A DNA stretch of 64,000 nucleotides from Hysterangium stoloniferum. Taxonomy: Eukaryota > Basidiomycota > Agaricomycetes > Hysterangiales > Hysterangiaceae. How positions within the stretch are numbered: position 1 is the stretch's first letter; each line of letters starts with the position of its first letter. The translations under genes were made by a program, and so were the position numbers. The notes below the pieces were generated by a model, which saw nothing but the letters and a program-made list of their open reading frames with translations, did not search any database and had not been told where the DNA came from. The stretch spans positions 310,001-374,000 of the forward strand of contig WHVD01000084.1 in the NCBI GenBank assembly GCA_015178975.1. Direction: 5' to 3'. Positions 40,658-51,873 of this stretch are shown in pieces.

Positions 40658-42340
40658 CAGTGGGGGACAAAACCATTCCAATGATTTTTTATATGTCAAA
40701 GAATGTTGAATAACTCAATAAGTACTACACCAATTGACCTGAAATCTTTAATTTAGGTAGTCATATATGTTGGCTATATACCCTAAGAATTCTATGACAT
40801 AAGTATTATTTGTCATCAAACTATAAATCAAATACTAATGCAATCTCATTGGAACAGTTTTGTCCCTGTCACATGATTAGCACATAACCTTATTGATTAT
40901 CCACAAATAAATGCAAATAGAATCATGTGACCTGTTCAAATTGTGTATATATACAACTGTTCACTTCTCCAAGTGATAGCATCCCAACAACCCATCAGTT
41001 TACATCATGAGAGCTCTCACTCCTGCTCAACTTGAATTCTGGATATAGTAGAGACAGAATGGCCAGTGGTAGCAGCTACTTCATGTGCAGACTTGCCCTT
41101 GTCAAGTAGAGTAAGAACATTGCTTCCAATGATGAAACAATGCTTTGACATTTTGGAGATGCCCTTGGAAAAGTATTGAAGGAGCAGATGTCTTCACTCT
41201 AAACATTCTTCCTCCTTCTCCAAAGCAGCTGGAGGTCATCCATGCAAACTTCCCCTCTCTGATACCCATTATATCATCCAACAAATCACTTCCCAGAAGA
41301 TTGACCATGCCACTCAGGCCTCTAAAGTCCTACAAGATATGAATGGGGAGTCTATCTCTGCAAGAACAATTCATAGGGAACTCAAGAAAACTGGAATGAA
41401 GGCTGTGGTGAAGAGGAAAAGGCCTAAACTCACAAAAAGGCATAGAAGGGAGAGGCTGGACTTTGCATTGGCACACAAGAACTGGTCTCTGGAGGACTGG
41501 AAGAGGGCTATTTGGTCAGATGAGACTAAACTCAATCATTTGGGGTCAGATGGGAGGAAGTGGATGTGGAAAAAAGCAGGAGAGGGGTTCAGTGATAGGC
41601 TGGTTGAGGGCACAGTCAAGTTTGGAGGGGGGAATCTGATGTTATGGGGTTGTACAGTATGTTCTGGGAAGGACCAGGATATGCCACCAAGATTGATGGG
41701 AGGATGGATGCTGAACTTTACGTTAGCATTTTGGAGGATGAACTTCAAGAATCTCTCAAGCATTACAAGAAGAAGACTGGGGATATTGTCTTTCAGCCAG
41801 ACAATGATCCCAAACACAAGAGCAAGAAGGCCACCAATTGGCTTAATGGCAGTGATTTTGATGTCATGATATGGCCCCCTCAATCTGCTGATCTTAATCC
41901 AATTGAACACCTTTGGCATTACCTCAAAAAGAGGCTACTAGAGTATGAAGTGGAGCCTAGGAGTATTCAGGAGTTATGGGAAAGGGTCCAGACAGAATGG
42001 GACAGGATTCCTGCTTCTATTTGTCAGAATTTGATAGAGAGTATGCCTAGAAGGATTGCAGCTGTTTTGGATGCCAAGGGGGGTTACACCAAGTACTAGA
42101 TTATATGATTTGTATTGGATTATATACCAGGGACAAAACTGTTCCAATGAGATTGCATTAGTATTTGATTTATAGTTTGATGACAAAAACTATGCTTATG
42201 TGATAGAATTATTAGGGTACATAGCCAACATATATGACTACCTAAATTAAAAATTTCAGGTCAATTGGTCAAGTACTCATTGAGTTATTCAACATTCTTT
42301 GACATATAAAAAATCATTGGAACGGTTGTGTCCCCCACTG
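40658..42340 (+). mobile_element. Tc1/mariner element B, 1,683 bp, TA target
   Basis: It is flanked by TA at 40656-40657 and 42341-42342. The TIRs are 40658-40868 and 42128-42340 (about 212 bp). Each TIR starts CAGTGGGGGACAAAAC and ends with the inverted form of that word (GTTTTGTCCCTG, CAGGGACAAAAC). It carries one transposase gene in plus orientation and sits in the right arm of the palindrome. Confidence 0.92.
41007..42099 (+). pseudogene. Tc1-type DD34E transposase of element B
   Basis: A cut-and-paste transposase. The first ATG of the region is 41007 (MRALTPAQLE). The N-terminal helix-turn-helix part is decayed until about 41259. From there the frame is open (YIIQQITSQKIDHATQASK..., KRPKLTKRHRRERL, IWSDETK) to about 41665. 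A single frameshift leads to the second half (GRMDAELYVSILEDEL; QPDNDPKH; WPPQSADLNPIEHLW), ending at 42099. The catalytic residues are D in SDETK, D in PDND and E in PIEH. There are 34 residues between the last two, the DD34E spacing of Tc1. Confidence 0.88.
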
Positions 42341-42690
42341 TATGTCACATGATTTATTTTGGAATTTTTCCATTCCCCTAGTGGATGTTATGATAGAGTA
42401 AAATCAGTGAAAAGAGCAGGGGACAAAACTGTCCCAATGATTGTATTTTTAAATATTCACTGTGATACCAATTATTATGTCATCTTTGGATATGTGAGGG
42501 TTAGTATGCTCAGGTATATCTGAGAATATTTCCACAATTTTAGGAAATTTATCTGACCAGTAATAAACCATTTAATCAGAATTAACAAAACATTGGGACA
42601 GTTTTGTCCCCTACTGTATTTTACAGCACAGCTCAGAAGCTTTTCTTCATCCTAAGGACAATAATAGCCTTAGTCTGATAAAGCACCTAC

Positions 42691-42966
42691 TGATCTGAGT
42701 ATAAAAACTTCCAAATATTCAAAATAGTGATTTTCTTTCTTTAACCATGACTTGCATTGTGCAATCCTTTATTTACCACCACTCTGGAAAGTTCAGAAGC
42801 CAAGATTGCCAAAATTGCTGAAATGTCGAAGGTAGTAGAACTTCAATGAAAATGACAGAGGATGGAGGAGATAAGATGACAACAAGAGGAGGAGGCAAAA
42901 GAGTTAATGTGGGAATTGAGGGAGGTTGAAGAGGTGGAAAATGGGAGTTGAAGTGGATTGAGGTGG
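42691..42966 (+). pseudogene. asZC antisense gene, copy 6 (family B type, fragment)
   Basis: It begins GATCTGAGTATAAAAACTTCC, matching the TATA region of copy 5 (23607 onward), and continues through the start ATGACTTG and an exon 1 relic with GAACTTCAA, GGAGGAG and GAGTTAATG words at the same spacing. It is strongly CpG-depleted relative to copy 5. It is cut by the family G LTR at 42967 and bounded on the left by the palindrome. Confidence 0.7.
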
Positions 42967-43487
42967 TGTGAGGTATCAGTATTACAATATCTCATAAGAT
43001 TCTCTTAATTTTCTTTGAATTAATTAGTATTTTTTCGAATTTATTGTGAAATATAAGGCCTAGTTTTTTTTAACTTCACATAATAATAGCATATATTCCT
43101 GGCACATTGCCTTGTTGCTATGTGCGCATTTTTGGTGTCATGTGACATATTACTTAAGCCAACCTTCGAGTCACTGGCATTTACTTCTGTCCTGGATCTT
43201 GGCCTCTGAACCTTTGAGTTCAGGGTTAGATTGAAGAGACTGGGGAGTCATGGGATCAAAAAGGGGTAATAAATAGTTAGACATGATATCATAAAATAAT
43301 TAAATAGTTAAATAATTAGTTATCAAAATGTATATAAGGAGGGCCAGAAATCCACAATAAATCATCTTATCACACACATATTTTACTGCACAGCTCAGAA
43401 GCTTATCTCATCATCCTAAGGACAATAATAGCCTCAGTCTGATATACTAACTACAAGCACAGCAACTCTTGTACTTAGCTAATCATC
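42967..43487 (+). repeat. Family G LTR, left part, cut by the inversion breakpoint
   Basis: It starts TGTGAGGTATCAGTATT and matches 6218 onward with an internal deletion, ending at CTAATCATCTAAGTT. The missing continuation (CCTCACAGCTACTCTTTAGG) lies inverted at about 50427-50456, at the other end of the inverted segment. Confidence 0.85.
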
Positions 43488-46287
43488 TAAGTTTCTAAAT
43501 GGTCTTTCATCAGATTAAAGAGCCTGTGGCCGCCTGCATGAGCTCCTTCGAAAGGATTATCATGTATCAGCTTGAGTATGGTTGTCGTCATGCTGCTAGG
43601 AACGCAGATTCGACTTTTCCAGTCCAAATATCGAAAGAACAATAGCTTATTCTTACCGATAAAATAATGTGAAGGAGTGGCTACCATGTTTGGAGAAATG
43701 GGATCGGCGGCGTAATAATTCCTGAAGGTGGGATCTTTCTGGTATCCATCGTGAAGTTCCTTAGCGTAATTCTCATTGATCTCTATAAGCAATTGTGGAT
43801 TCGAGAGAGTAAAATCCGCCTCATCAGTCTCATCGTTTCTGGGAAGGTTGTGCAAGTCTCATTTCGTTTGGGGGACCTGTTCGACTGTTCCGACAGGTTC
43901 AACTAACTCGTGATGAGTGAGAAATACGGCCTTTTCCACTGGTTTGTTCTCCCATAATGTCTCGTTGTCGTTCCGGTTATAAGAATCCACTACGATTGGT
44001 AGGAGATCGTCTCTCATGGGGCTAGCACAGTCAGGTACTCGAGGAAGTCTAGATAATGGGTCAACGTTGCTGTGTATCCGTCCTGCTCTATGTAGGATTT
44101 CCAGACCGGGGTATGCAGCGTATACCGCCCCCCATGTGGCCAGTCGACGATTAGTATTCTTGTAAGATCTGGCCCATTGTAATGCCGCATGGTCAGTGAT
44201 CAAAAGGATATGTTCTCCCTCGATGAAGGGCTGGAAATGGACCAATCCTTCTTTAGCAGCTAACGCTTCTTGCTCTGTGGCTGAGTAGTTACATTCCGCT
44301 TTCTTGAGCGTACGGCTCCAATAGGCGATAACGTGTTCGACTGTGACACTGGTGTCATCAAAATCTGCGGCCCAGGAATCCGTCCAGGTGAATTCCAGCT
44401 CCTTGGTTTTATAATGAGTAATAAAAATGGGGACGTCTCGTGATTGATCGAAAGCTGCCCTTGTTGGGCATAAATTTTCGTATCCTTTAGGTCCTTAAGC
44501 GTCATTTTTTGTATTTGCTGGAGGCAACATCCCAGCGCGAAGTCCGAAGCGTCTGTGTATAACCTATAAGGCATACCGCTCACAGGGTGTCCAAGTACTG
44601 GAGCTGAACTCAATGCAACTTTGATGTCTTCAAAAGCTCGGGCATGTTCTGAATCCCAATGCCAATGAACTCCTTTCTTTAAGAGGTTGAAAAGTGGAGC
44701 AACCATCCAGGAGTAGAATGGTATGTAAGCAGAGAAGTACAGAACCATTCTGAGAAAACATTGAAGGTCTGCTATCTTAGAAGGCGTGGCTAATTCCAAT
44801 ATAGCGGTGACCTTTTCTTGATGGGTCGAAAAGCCAAGTCTAGACACCTTATGTCCTAGTAGTAGAATCGAATTATACCCCACATAGCACTTTTTGGGCG
44901 AGAGAGTGATTCCCGCTGCAATGATGGCTTGTAGGACCTGGTCCAAATGCTCTAGATGATCGTCCCATGTCTTAGAAAAGATCACGATGTCATCAATATA
45001 AACTAGGCAGAATATCCATAAGTAGGGTGCAAGTACGGTTTGCATAACCCTTTGGAATATAGAAGGTCCATTAAGAAGTCCAAAGGGCATTCTCCTGAAT
45101 TGCCACAGTCCTCGATGGGATCTGAAGGCTGTCTTCGGCTTGTCTTCCTCTAACATTTCAAGTTGGGTAAAACCAGCTAGTGCATCGAAGGAAGATAAGA
45201 TGTTGGATCCCGAGAGCGCCTGCATGATTTCCGATTGATGCGGCAACGGAAATTCATCGGGAACCGTTAGGCTGTTCAACTTTCTATAGTCAATCACTAC
45301 TTGTGGTTTCCCTTGCGATAGACGACAAAGGCTGGCACCCCCCAAGGACTCTTGGACGGTTCAATCACTCTCTGTTGGAACCAAGTGTCCATTTGTTCGT
45401 CAATGACTTTCCTATTAGCCGGGGAGGTTGGAAACATTGACATTGAAATAGGTTGTGCGCCATCTTTTAAGGGCACATTGACCTTGACATCTACTTGTCC
45501 TAAACGCCCGTCTACTCCAAAAGCTAGGACATTCTTAGTTAATACTGACTCCAAGCAAGAGGAGACGTCGGTAGGGATGTCAGGACCTAAATTAACTAGC
45601 TTATGCAGATCTTCCGCGTGAAACGTTTCTGTGGTGGCAACTTCTGACGTTTTGGGGCCTGCCGGATCGAAATCATCTGCGAGTTCCCGTTCCAGGGGCA
45701 ACCCGGAAGATTGAGGATTAAGGACACGTTCCTCTTCTATTCTTGATAGACTTTCGACGAGATGGGCGATCTTGGTTGCCGTCGACTGCATCAATGCCCT
45801 CTCAGTTGAAGATCTAGGAGTCTGGGCCCATTTGTTCGCGTCGTGAATTAATCCAACGGTTTCCCCTCGTCTGATGATTCTTGGCGTCAGAGAGGGATTA
45901 GCGAGAGGTATCGCGGCACGTTCCCTAGAGATGGCGGGTGGGAGCAGCTAGTATACTCCCATCGTCATTCTGTAAGACAACTCCCTCGACTATCCATTGG
46001 TCACCAATAAGATCTCCTACAAAGATTGGTACTGATTGAGCTGATTCCGGTTCTATAGTACAATCCTGTGAGGCCCGTGCGACTCTTTCAGTATGCACTC
46101 CTTTGTCTGGTTTGGAAGTCAATTCAGACGAGTCATTGGCTAATTCCTCAAAGGGGATCTTGCTAATCGAAAAGGTTAAAGGCTGCGGCTCCTTGGAAGA
46201 ACTGGCTGGAATAGATCCTGCTCTCCCAGGCAAAATCAATCTGGAACCCAGCGGTTGGCCTCGCAGTGTCCTGATCTCATAGTTCAC
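43488..46287 (-). pseudogene. E7 pol: RT, RNase H and start of integrase
   Basis: A Ty3/gypsy lineage distinct from E1-E5. From the right: a linker (46287-45925), the start of RT with VDVKVNVPLKDG and WGVPAFVVYRK (45794-45297), then in another frame VVIDYRKLNSLT, QFRRMPFGLLNGPSIFQ and LVYIDDIVIFSK (about 44990-45020, a YIDD box). RNase H LYTDASDFALGCCL follows near 44540, then TDHAALQWA and DPLSRLPR. The N-terminal integrase has GAHAGGHRLFNLMKDH. Frameshifts lie near 45320 and 44470, with TGA at 43856-43858. It ends at the inversion breakpoint. Confidence 0.85.
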
Positions 46288-46326
46288 GTGAAAGTCTTCT
46301 CCAAGAAGGATCGGGACAGTGATACC

Positions 46327-48204
46327 TCAGACAACGTACGTCTCAGCGGTAAATTTGAGGAGTATACCGGTGTCGTCCTCGAGATAAATGGGGACGTTGA
46401 TGTATCCTAATACTTTGGCATTACCGGTAAGTTGTATGAGGCACAGCTTGAGTCCTTGCTTGAGTTTAGGGCGGTCCTCTAGTTCCTTATAGAAATCCTC
46501 CGAGATTAAGGAGAGGTCAGCTCCAGCGTCCAGCCTGATTTTAATAGGATTTGAGGCTTCTGAATTCCCTACGTGTCCGTAGACGTGTAATGCTGAAATC
46601 CCAATACTGGAATATCCACCCGGAGGGTCCCTTTTGCGATAGATAATAGTCGAATCCTCTTTCATAAGTCGACTGGATCGGGGGTATTGAATTCTAGGTC
46701 TTTTGCTTTCTTTTCTTGCAGCCAGTTTGATGTCCCTCCTGATACGTCTACCGTTAGGTACTTTGGGAGTGTTCGAAATAGAGTCGTCCACTTCAGAGTC
46801 TGACTCATCGCAAGGAATTAAGTTGGGTAATTGCCCTGGGTCGAAGGGGAAGCTCTCCTCCTCCGATCCCTCTGACTCAGAGGGGTCTTCTATGACGTAG
46901 GTCTGACTTATTTCCTTAGATCGGTTCGCAAATGCGTCCTCGTCGATGATTTCCTCAATGGTGGGAGGTTCAGGTCGCGATAAAACTCTCGTCTCAGTCA
47001 GACCTTCACGGTTCTGACGATGAGCGTCTAGCCAGTCTCCTTTCTCGAGAAAATCATGGTCTGATATAGAAACATAAACTTGCGATGTCTCATTTTCATT
47101 CGAGGATGCTTTCACGTCTGAAACGATGTTGTCCTCTGGCTGAGGAAGGTAGACAGAAATGAAAATCGATTCCTCATCAATGTTATGTACTTGTCCCTGT
47201 ACACTTAATCCATAAACCATTTCATAAGCCCTTTGATTTTTCGCCTCCTCCATTGGGTTCTGCACGGAGCACTTGTTAATAGAGACATAGTGCGACATCC
47301 TGCCCACATGGGGGCAGTCAATCTTGAAATGCTCTAAGTTCCCACAAATCCAACACTCCTTTGGAGGCTTGGCGATGCTTTTCTTGTCACTTCGTTCGAA
47401 AAAGAACTTGCCATGTTTCTTACCCTGCTTAGTGTTCGATCTCCTAGGGACGGTTTTATCCTTGAGTTCACCGAGGAGGACGTGGCCTCGATTAGTGGAG
47501 TCGATTTTTCCAGAGTGCTCCTCCTCATGCCAGGGATCTGACTCATCTTGCTCGGTGATCATAACTCTGGGTTTCTGAAACCGATAACGTTCTTGATGTG
47601 TTTGAACCCAAGCGTTAATCAGAGCCTCTTGTAAATTGTTCGCGTAAGTCTGTAGGCTCATGATGTCATCGATAGGTTGTCCCTGTAGAAGATAAAGCCA
47701 TTCTGTGGGTAGTGTCAGGATACGTCTGTGCGTTTCATCCTTCTGGTTTTGGTGGAACCCGTACAAGAATCAATAGAGCTTGACCCTTCACTGAATGTAA
47801 TGAACGGGTGTCTCATGATTGTGACCGGCCTGTCGAAACTTCATGGCTTCCCATTCTAGAGCCAAGGATTCGCGCCAACGAGTTCCTAGTAATCCTTCTA
47901 CGATGCCCCAAAGAAACGATCCATGAGATCGACTAAATTCAGTGCAATGTTCACGGTCTAGGGTGCTCCACCAGATCTTAGCACTGCCGGTGAGTCGTCT
48001 TGGCAGAGCAACTCCCAACAATGTACTCATGGAGTCAGAGATCTCCGAGAGGCTCATAATGTCCATGATGTAATCCAACGCCTTGGATTGAGTTCCATCG
48101 TATTCGGGAAGGTCTGACCATTTGATCTTGATGTCATTGGTGTTAAGAGCGATCCTTTTATCCTTAGGTAAGTCATCGATAGGCGTGCTGGCTCGAGGCT
48201 GCAT
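46327..48204 (-). pseudogene. E7 gag C-terminus, zinc knuckle and protease
   Basis: 48204-47788 and 47766-46327 are long open stretches on the minus strand. The first has IWWSTLDREH and WRESLALEWEAMKFRQ, typical of gag capsid. The second has a zinc knuckle CWICGNLEHFKIDC (CX2CX4HX4C) near 47330, a long acidic linker, and a retropepsin-like site IRLDAGADLSLIS (about 46500-46540). DAG stands where most families have DTG or DSG. It ends at TGA 46327, just before the RT part. Confidence 0.8.
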
Positions 48205-48455
48205 CAGAGTTGAAAGGGAGAGTTAGGTACTCTACCGTGATGCCCCCCACGTCCCGAATTCCCTCCATAGCTTGAGGTACTAGAACTCCCAGATGAATTA
48301 CTAGGAGGTCCTCCTGATGGCAGGAAAGGGTTGGAGGAGATCGGCAGGGAATGGCGAGGATTGACTGGATTCAGCGATCCTCGACCAGCAACCTGACCAG
48401 CTATACCCTCGGTGAATGCAGTGGAGAAAGACGGTCGACCCCTGTTGGCGACTGA

Positions 48456-49670
48456 TCAATTTCTAGTCGTAGTTGGTTCATCACCCACATTCATATTGCC
48501 AGGGATTTGTTCGAACGCGATGCGAGAGCGATAAATTTCCTGTTGGGGGGTAGGGCTAGGTTCCATCGCGATCCCTCTCTCGATTTCGACCGTATTCAAA
48601 GGTTGACGAGGTTGAGGCTGATAGAGGGGGATGCATATTTCCATTCCTTTTTCCTGAAGATGTTCTGCCACCTGCATCCTCATGTCAGATGGGAAGTCTT
48701 GCAAAATAATGGGACGATTGAGTGAATGAAGGAAACAAGTGTCGGGAGATCCATTCAGGGTATGAACAAATGAACTTGTTGTGGAGATGGGCGGATCGGG
48801 TACCTGGATGGAATCACCATAAAGGTAAAGCACTTCCAAATCCATCTTATCGAGTCTTCTCTGATTTCGCCTTAACCGACCCCTTAAAGTGAAATACGCA
48901 AATGAAGAATTCCGAGTAATCCCATTAAGAGACTCCTCCAGCATCCGAATGTATATATACTGGTAGTCGACTTTGGGGACGATGTGATCCCCACCGAGTA
49001 GGACGTGAAGGATTTGTAACGCGTCATCGTGCGTGCGGAGCGCTTCGAGGAATGAAGAGAACACTTCTTGTTTAAGAACCGTCCTCCCTCCTTCCATAAC
49101 AGAAGTAACTTCGCTTGACCATTCGGGGATCGAGCGAGTTAGATCCTCAAGGGTTCCAGGTCATGTGAATAGATCTTGCGCCGATAAAATAGCCTGATAA
49201 CGACCTAACCAGACTGCTACAGTCACCGGTAAGAGGGGGTAGTCTGTATTGTACTCCTCCACAAAGGGAGTAACCTGATCCACAGAAATTCGATCGGCGT
49301 AGTACGCATCCCATTGTAAGTCGATGGGCTGGGCGTAAATCATATGACCCCTAAAGAATTGCTTAAGGATGACCTGTTTAGGCGGGAACGAGAGAACGGG
49401 TTCAGAAGCACAGGTAATTTCAACCTTAGCTCCGAGGACGTTCAACTGCTCAGTTGACGGATGTTCTTCTCATGGACTTGGAGGGGCATCCATTGACGGT
49501 CCAACTACTGCTTCGACGGGACTTCCGGGAGGAGCTGGTTTTTGAAAAGTCAACAAAGATTTCCTCATGGTGACGTTATGGGGTGGTTCCAGACTTGCAG
49601 GTCTTTGACGAGGTTTTGAGCTACTCGGGGTCACAGAGGATCTCGGCGTTTGGTTCTTGCCAGTGGTCAT
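48456..49670 (-). pseudogene. E7 N-terminal gag-region ORF
   Basis: One continuous frame from ATG 49670 to 48456 (about 404 codons) is interrupted by TGA codons at about 49470 and 49161. Several E7 stops look like CGA changed to TGA. It starts MTTGKNQTPRSS, a Ser/Pro-rich leader, followed by a mixed region without a motif I recognise (FFRGHMIYAQPIDLQWDAYY; LHVLLGGDHIVPKV). It lies upstream of the capsid part in a different frame. It may be an N-terminal gag extension or a separate ORF; its function is unknown. Confidence 0.65.
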
Positions 49671-49689
49671 TTACGTGCTTAGAATTTGA

Positions 49690-50335
49690 TAGTTGAAATA
49701 AATGTTTTTCTTCGTAGGGAAAGAGCGGTCTGGCCCGGATCACCACTGTCAAGAGTGGTGGAAGTTCTAACCATTCTATATACGAAGAATATCGACCGTT
49801 TAGGTACGACACCAAGATGTATTGACTGTCGAAGTCTAATACAGAATGAACGCATATTGACTACTCAGTTCAATACGGTAGAAGGAAGTAGCTATCTAGA
49901 ATAAGGTAGAGAGCTAAAATGAATAAGTAGAATCGACTGTCTAGTGCGATTCTGAACGACTGCTCGAGAGTAAAGTAGAGTACTAGAGAGTCGAATAATA
50001 GAATAGCATGGATGTGGTCCACGTGAGTAGCGATGAGGATTGAGTTTCGACTGGTACAGTTCAAAACTCTGATACACCAATCACAACTTACAGGACACTA
50101 GTGGGTGTCTGGGTAAGTTGTGGTTGCGGTGTAAAAAGTGTCTGAGTTCTAAACTACGGGCGCTAGAATACATAAGTCTGGCGTGTGTGCACCCACAAGA
50201 GTTGATGTACCGCATACATAGGTCGTCGAACTAATTATAGATATAATAAAAGAGAGAAAATAGAAATAATAAAGGAAATATAGTAAGAGCTCATCCAACT
50301 ATATTTCCTGAGTGTATTTCGCCATACCTCTCACA
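49690..50335 (-). repeat. 5' LTR of E7 (family Z)
   Basis: The outer end is CCTCTCACA (TGTGAGAGG on the minus strand) at 50335. The first 120 bp match the 3' LTR fragment at 53388-53508 in inverted orientation. An AT-rich block (50235-50285) may hold promoter elements. The inner boundary, near 49690, is a guess because the 3' LTR is incomplete. Confidence 0.65.
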
Positions 50336-50456
50336 CACAGCCTATAAGCTGAAGCCAAGTCCTACCGGCTTTCCTGTGGGTTTCTCCAGAAGCCCTCCAA
50401 TAAGCTCTGTGTATGCAACTTAACTGTATTTAATAAGCCTAAAGAGTAGCTGTGAG
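50336..50456. repeat. Small LTR remnants at the inversion breakpoint
   Basis: 50337-50424 is the last ~88 bp of a family A (old variant) LTR, including the CCTATAAGCTGAAGCC motif and ending GCAACTTAAC. 50425-50456 is an inverted piece of the family G LTR. Confidence 0.75.
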
Positions 50457-51677
50457 GCGAGGATGTTGCATGACTGCGTGGCGTACGCTCACAGCTGCGA
50501 CATATGCTAGAAAACTAAAATTGATCATTCCGCTCGACAAGGAGCTCTTCGACCCGCGGATGTACCCCTAAGGCCGTTTGAGGTTGTCTCGATGGACCTG
50601 ATTACCAGATTGCCTCCTTCTACAGAGGGTGGTTATTCTGCCATCTTTGTCGCTGTGGATAAAGTCACGCATTTCTTAATCTGTGAACCCACCACTTCAG
50701 ATCTATCGGCAGAAGGATTCGTGCGAACCTTCGTGAATAAAGTAGCCGCTCCTTTCGGCCTGCCTTCAAGGATAATCTGTGATCGAGACAAGAGATGGAC
50801 CTGTAGGTTCTGGAGAGAAGTCTGCAAAGTATACGGAAGTGCCCTTGCAGTATCCTTGTCCCACCATCCTCAGACCGACAGTCAAACGGAGAACGCTAAT
50901 GCTATTGTGGAGCAAATGCTCAGAGCGTACTGCGCCTCTTCGAAGGAGGAATGGTCTAAATGGACTCAAGTAGTGGCTCATACCTACAATTCGACAGTTC
51001 AAAGCTCAACAAGCTATGCGCCGGCCTTTTTGCTGATGGGCTACTTACCAAGAGGAATGTCTAGCTGTCTGGGAGGGGATGACCCTGTGGTTCCCAGAGA
51101 ATTATCGGATAGCCCTGTAGCCGACCAATGGATCTTAGAATTGGAAAATCACCAACAAGCGGCGTGGGATTCAATTGCATGAGCACAAGAAACCCAAGCT
51201 CGCAGTTACAACAAGAGACGGAGATTAGTGGAAGATATCTCAGAGGGAGATTATGTTCTGATTAATCCCCATTCTCTCGAGCTCGTCGAAGCCAAGGGAC
51301 CCGGAAGAAAACCTATACAAAGACGGATAGGGCCATTTGAGGTCTTGGAAAAGATCAATCCTCAAGTCTTCCGACTCCGCATTCCCTCGGAATATCAATT
51401 ACATCCAGTGATTAATCGAGACCATCTTAAAAAGTACCACCTCTCCCCTAAGGAATTCAGATCCAGGGAGCTACTCGAGAACCCTCGAGAACTCAATCAT
51501 AACGATGAGGAGTACGAAGTAGAAGCTATAGTAGGGCACAAAAAGCATCGAAATCAACTCCTTTTCCAGGTTCGATGGAAAGGATATGGACCGGAGGAGG
51601 ACACTTGGTTAAACGGCAATGACCTTCGTAACGCTCCCGCTCTTCTTAGAGCTTACAAGACTATTTATCGAATTTAA
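50454..51677 (+). pseudogene. E7 integrase core, linker and chromodomain
   Basis: It begins with the second half of the H2C2 zinc domain (HDCVAYAHSCDIC, then TAG), next HSARQGALRP and the integrase core: MDLITRLPPSTEGGYSAIFVAVDKVTHF, ICDRDKRWTCRFWR, HHPQTDSQTENANAIVEQ (D, D, E retained). TGA at 51181-51183 interrupts the frame (RAQE-type context, from CGA). The frame continues with ISEGDYVLI, a GPF linker block and a chromodomain LLFQVRWKGYGPEEDTW, stopping at 51675-51677. The front part of this protein is at 43488 onward, inverted. Confidence 0.88.
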
Positions 51678-51873
51678 TGATCATTTCACATCCTTATGAC
51701 GACAACACTGTTTATCTACTTCTAGCTCTACCCCCCCCACTTTCTCCCCCCTCGGCCTTTCACTTCAATAACCGAGTGGAGCTTGAAATTAATATAAAAT
51801 ACGTAAATTCGCTAAAGAAAATTTTATTCCCCCTATCTCTTCCCTCCATGTCAACCTCTCTAATCAGTACACT

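Larger units (their letters stand above)
38545..42616 (-). mobile_element. Tc1/mariner element A (decayed, inside the palindrome)
   Basis: Both outer ends are CAGTAGGGGACAAAACTG, next to TA (38543-38544, 42617-42618). Each end is a ~200-211-bp module whose inner border repeats the outer one in inverted orientation (inner copy ending at 38755; counterpart from 42417). A transposase fragment lies in the loop. It is inserted in the family G LTR. Confidence 0.8.
38463..42690. repeat. Large interrupted palindrome (fold-back) around Tc1 element A
   Basis: The arm 38463-39133 recurs inverted as 39530-39681, 40502-40652 and 42341-42690, once the LTR at 39682-40496 and the Tc1 element at 40658-42340 are removed. 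The arms include family G LTR sequence outside the transposon, so they are not simply transposon TIRs. The central loop is 39134-39529. Confidence 0.8.
43488..50453. other. Inverted segment of about 7.0 kb splitting E7
   Basis: Turning 43488-50453 around rejoins two separate things at once: the family G LTR halves (…CTAAGTT with …CCTCACAGC) and the E7 integrase (H2C2 histidines at 43500-43560 with the C-terminal part starting at about 50457, where HDCVAYAHSCDIC begins). Both junctions agree with one inversion. Confidence 0.85.

Noticed and set aside
41145..41342. Separate ORF before the Tc1 transposase
   Set aside because: It overlaps the decayed N-terminus of the transposase in another frame, and the DNA carries the transposase's own continuation (YIIQQITSQKID).
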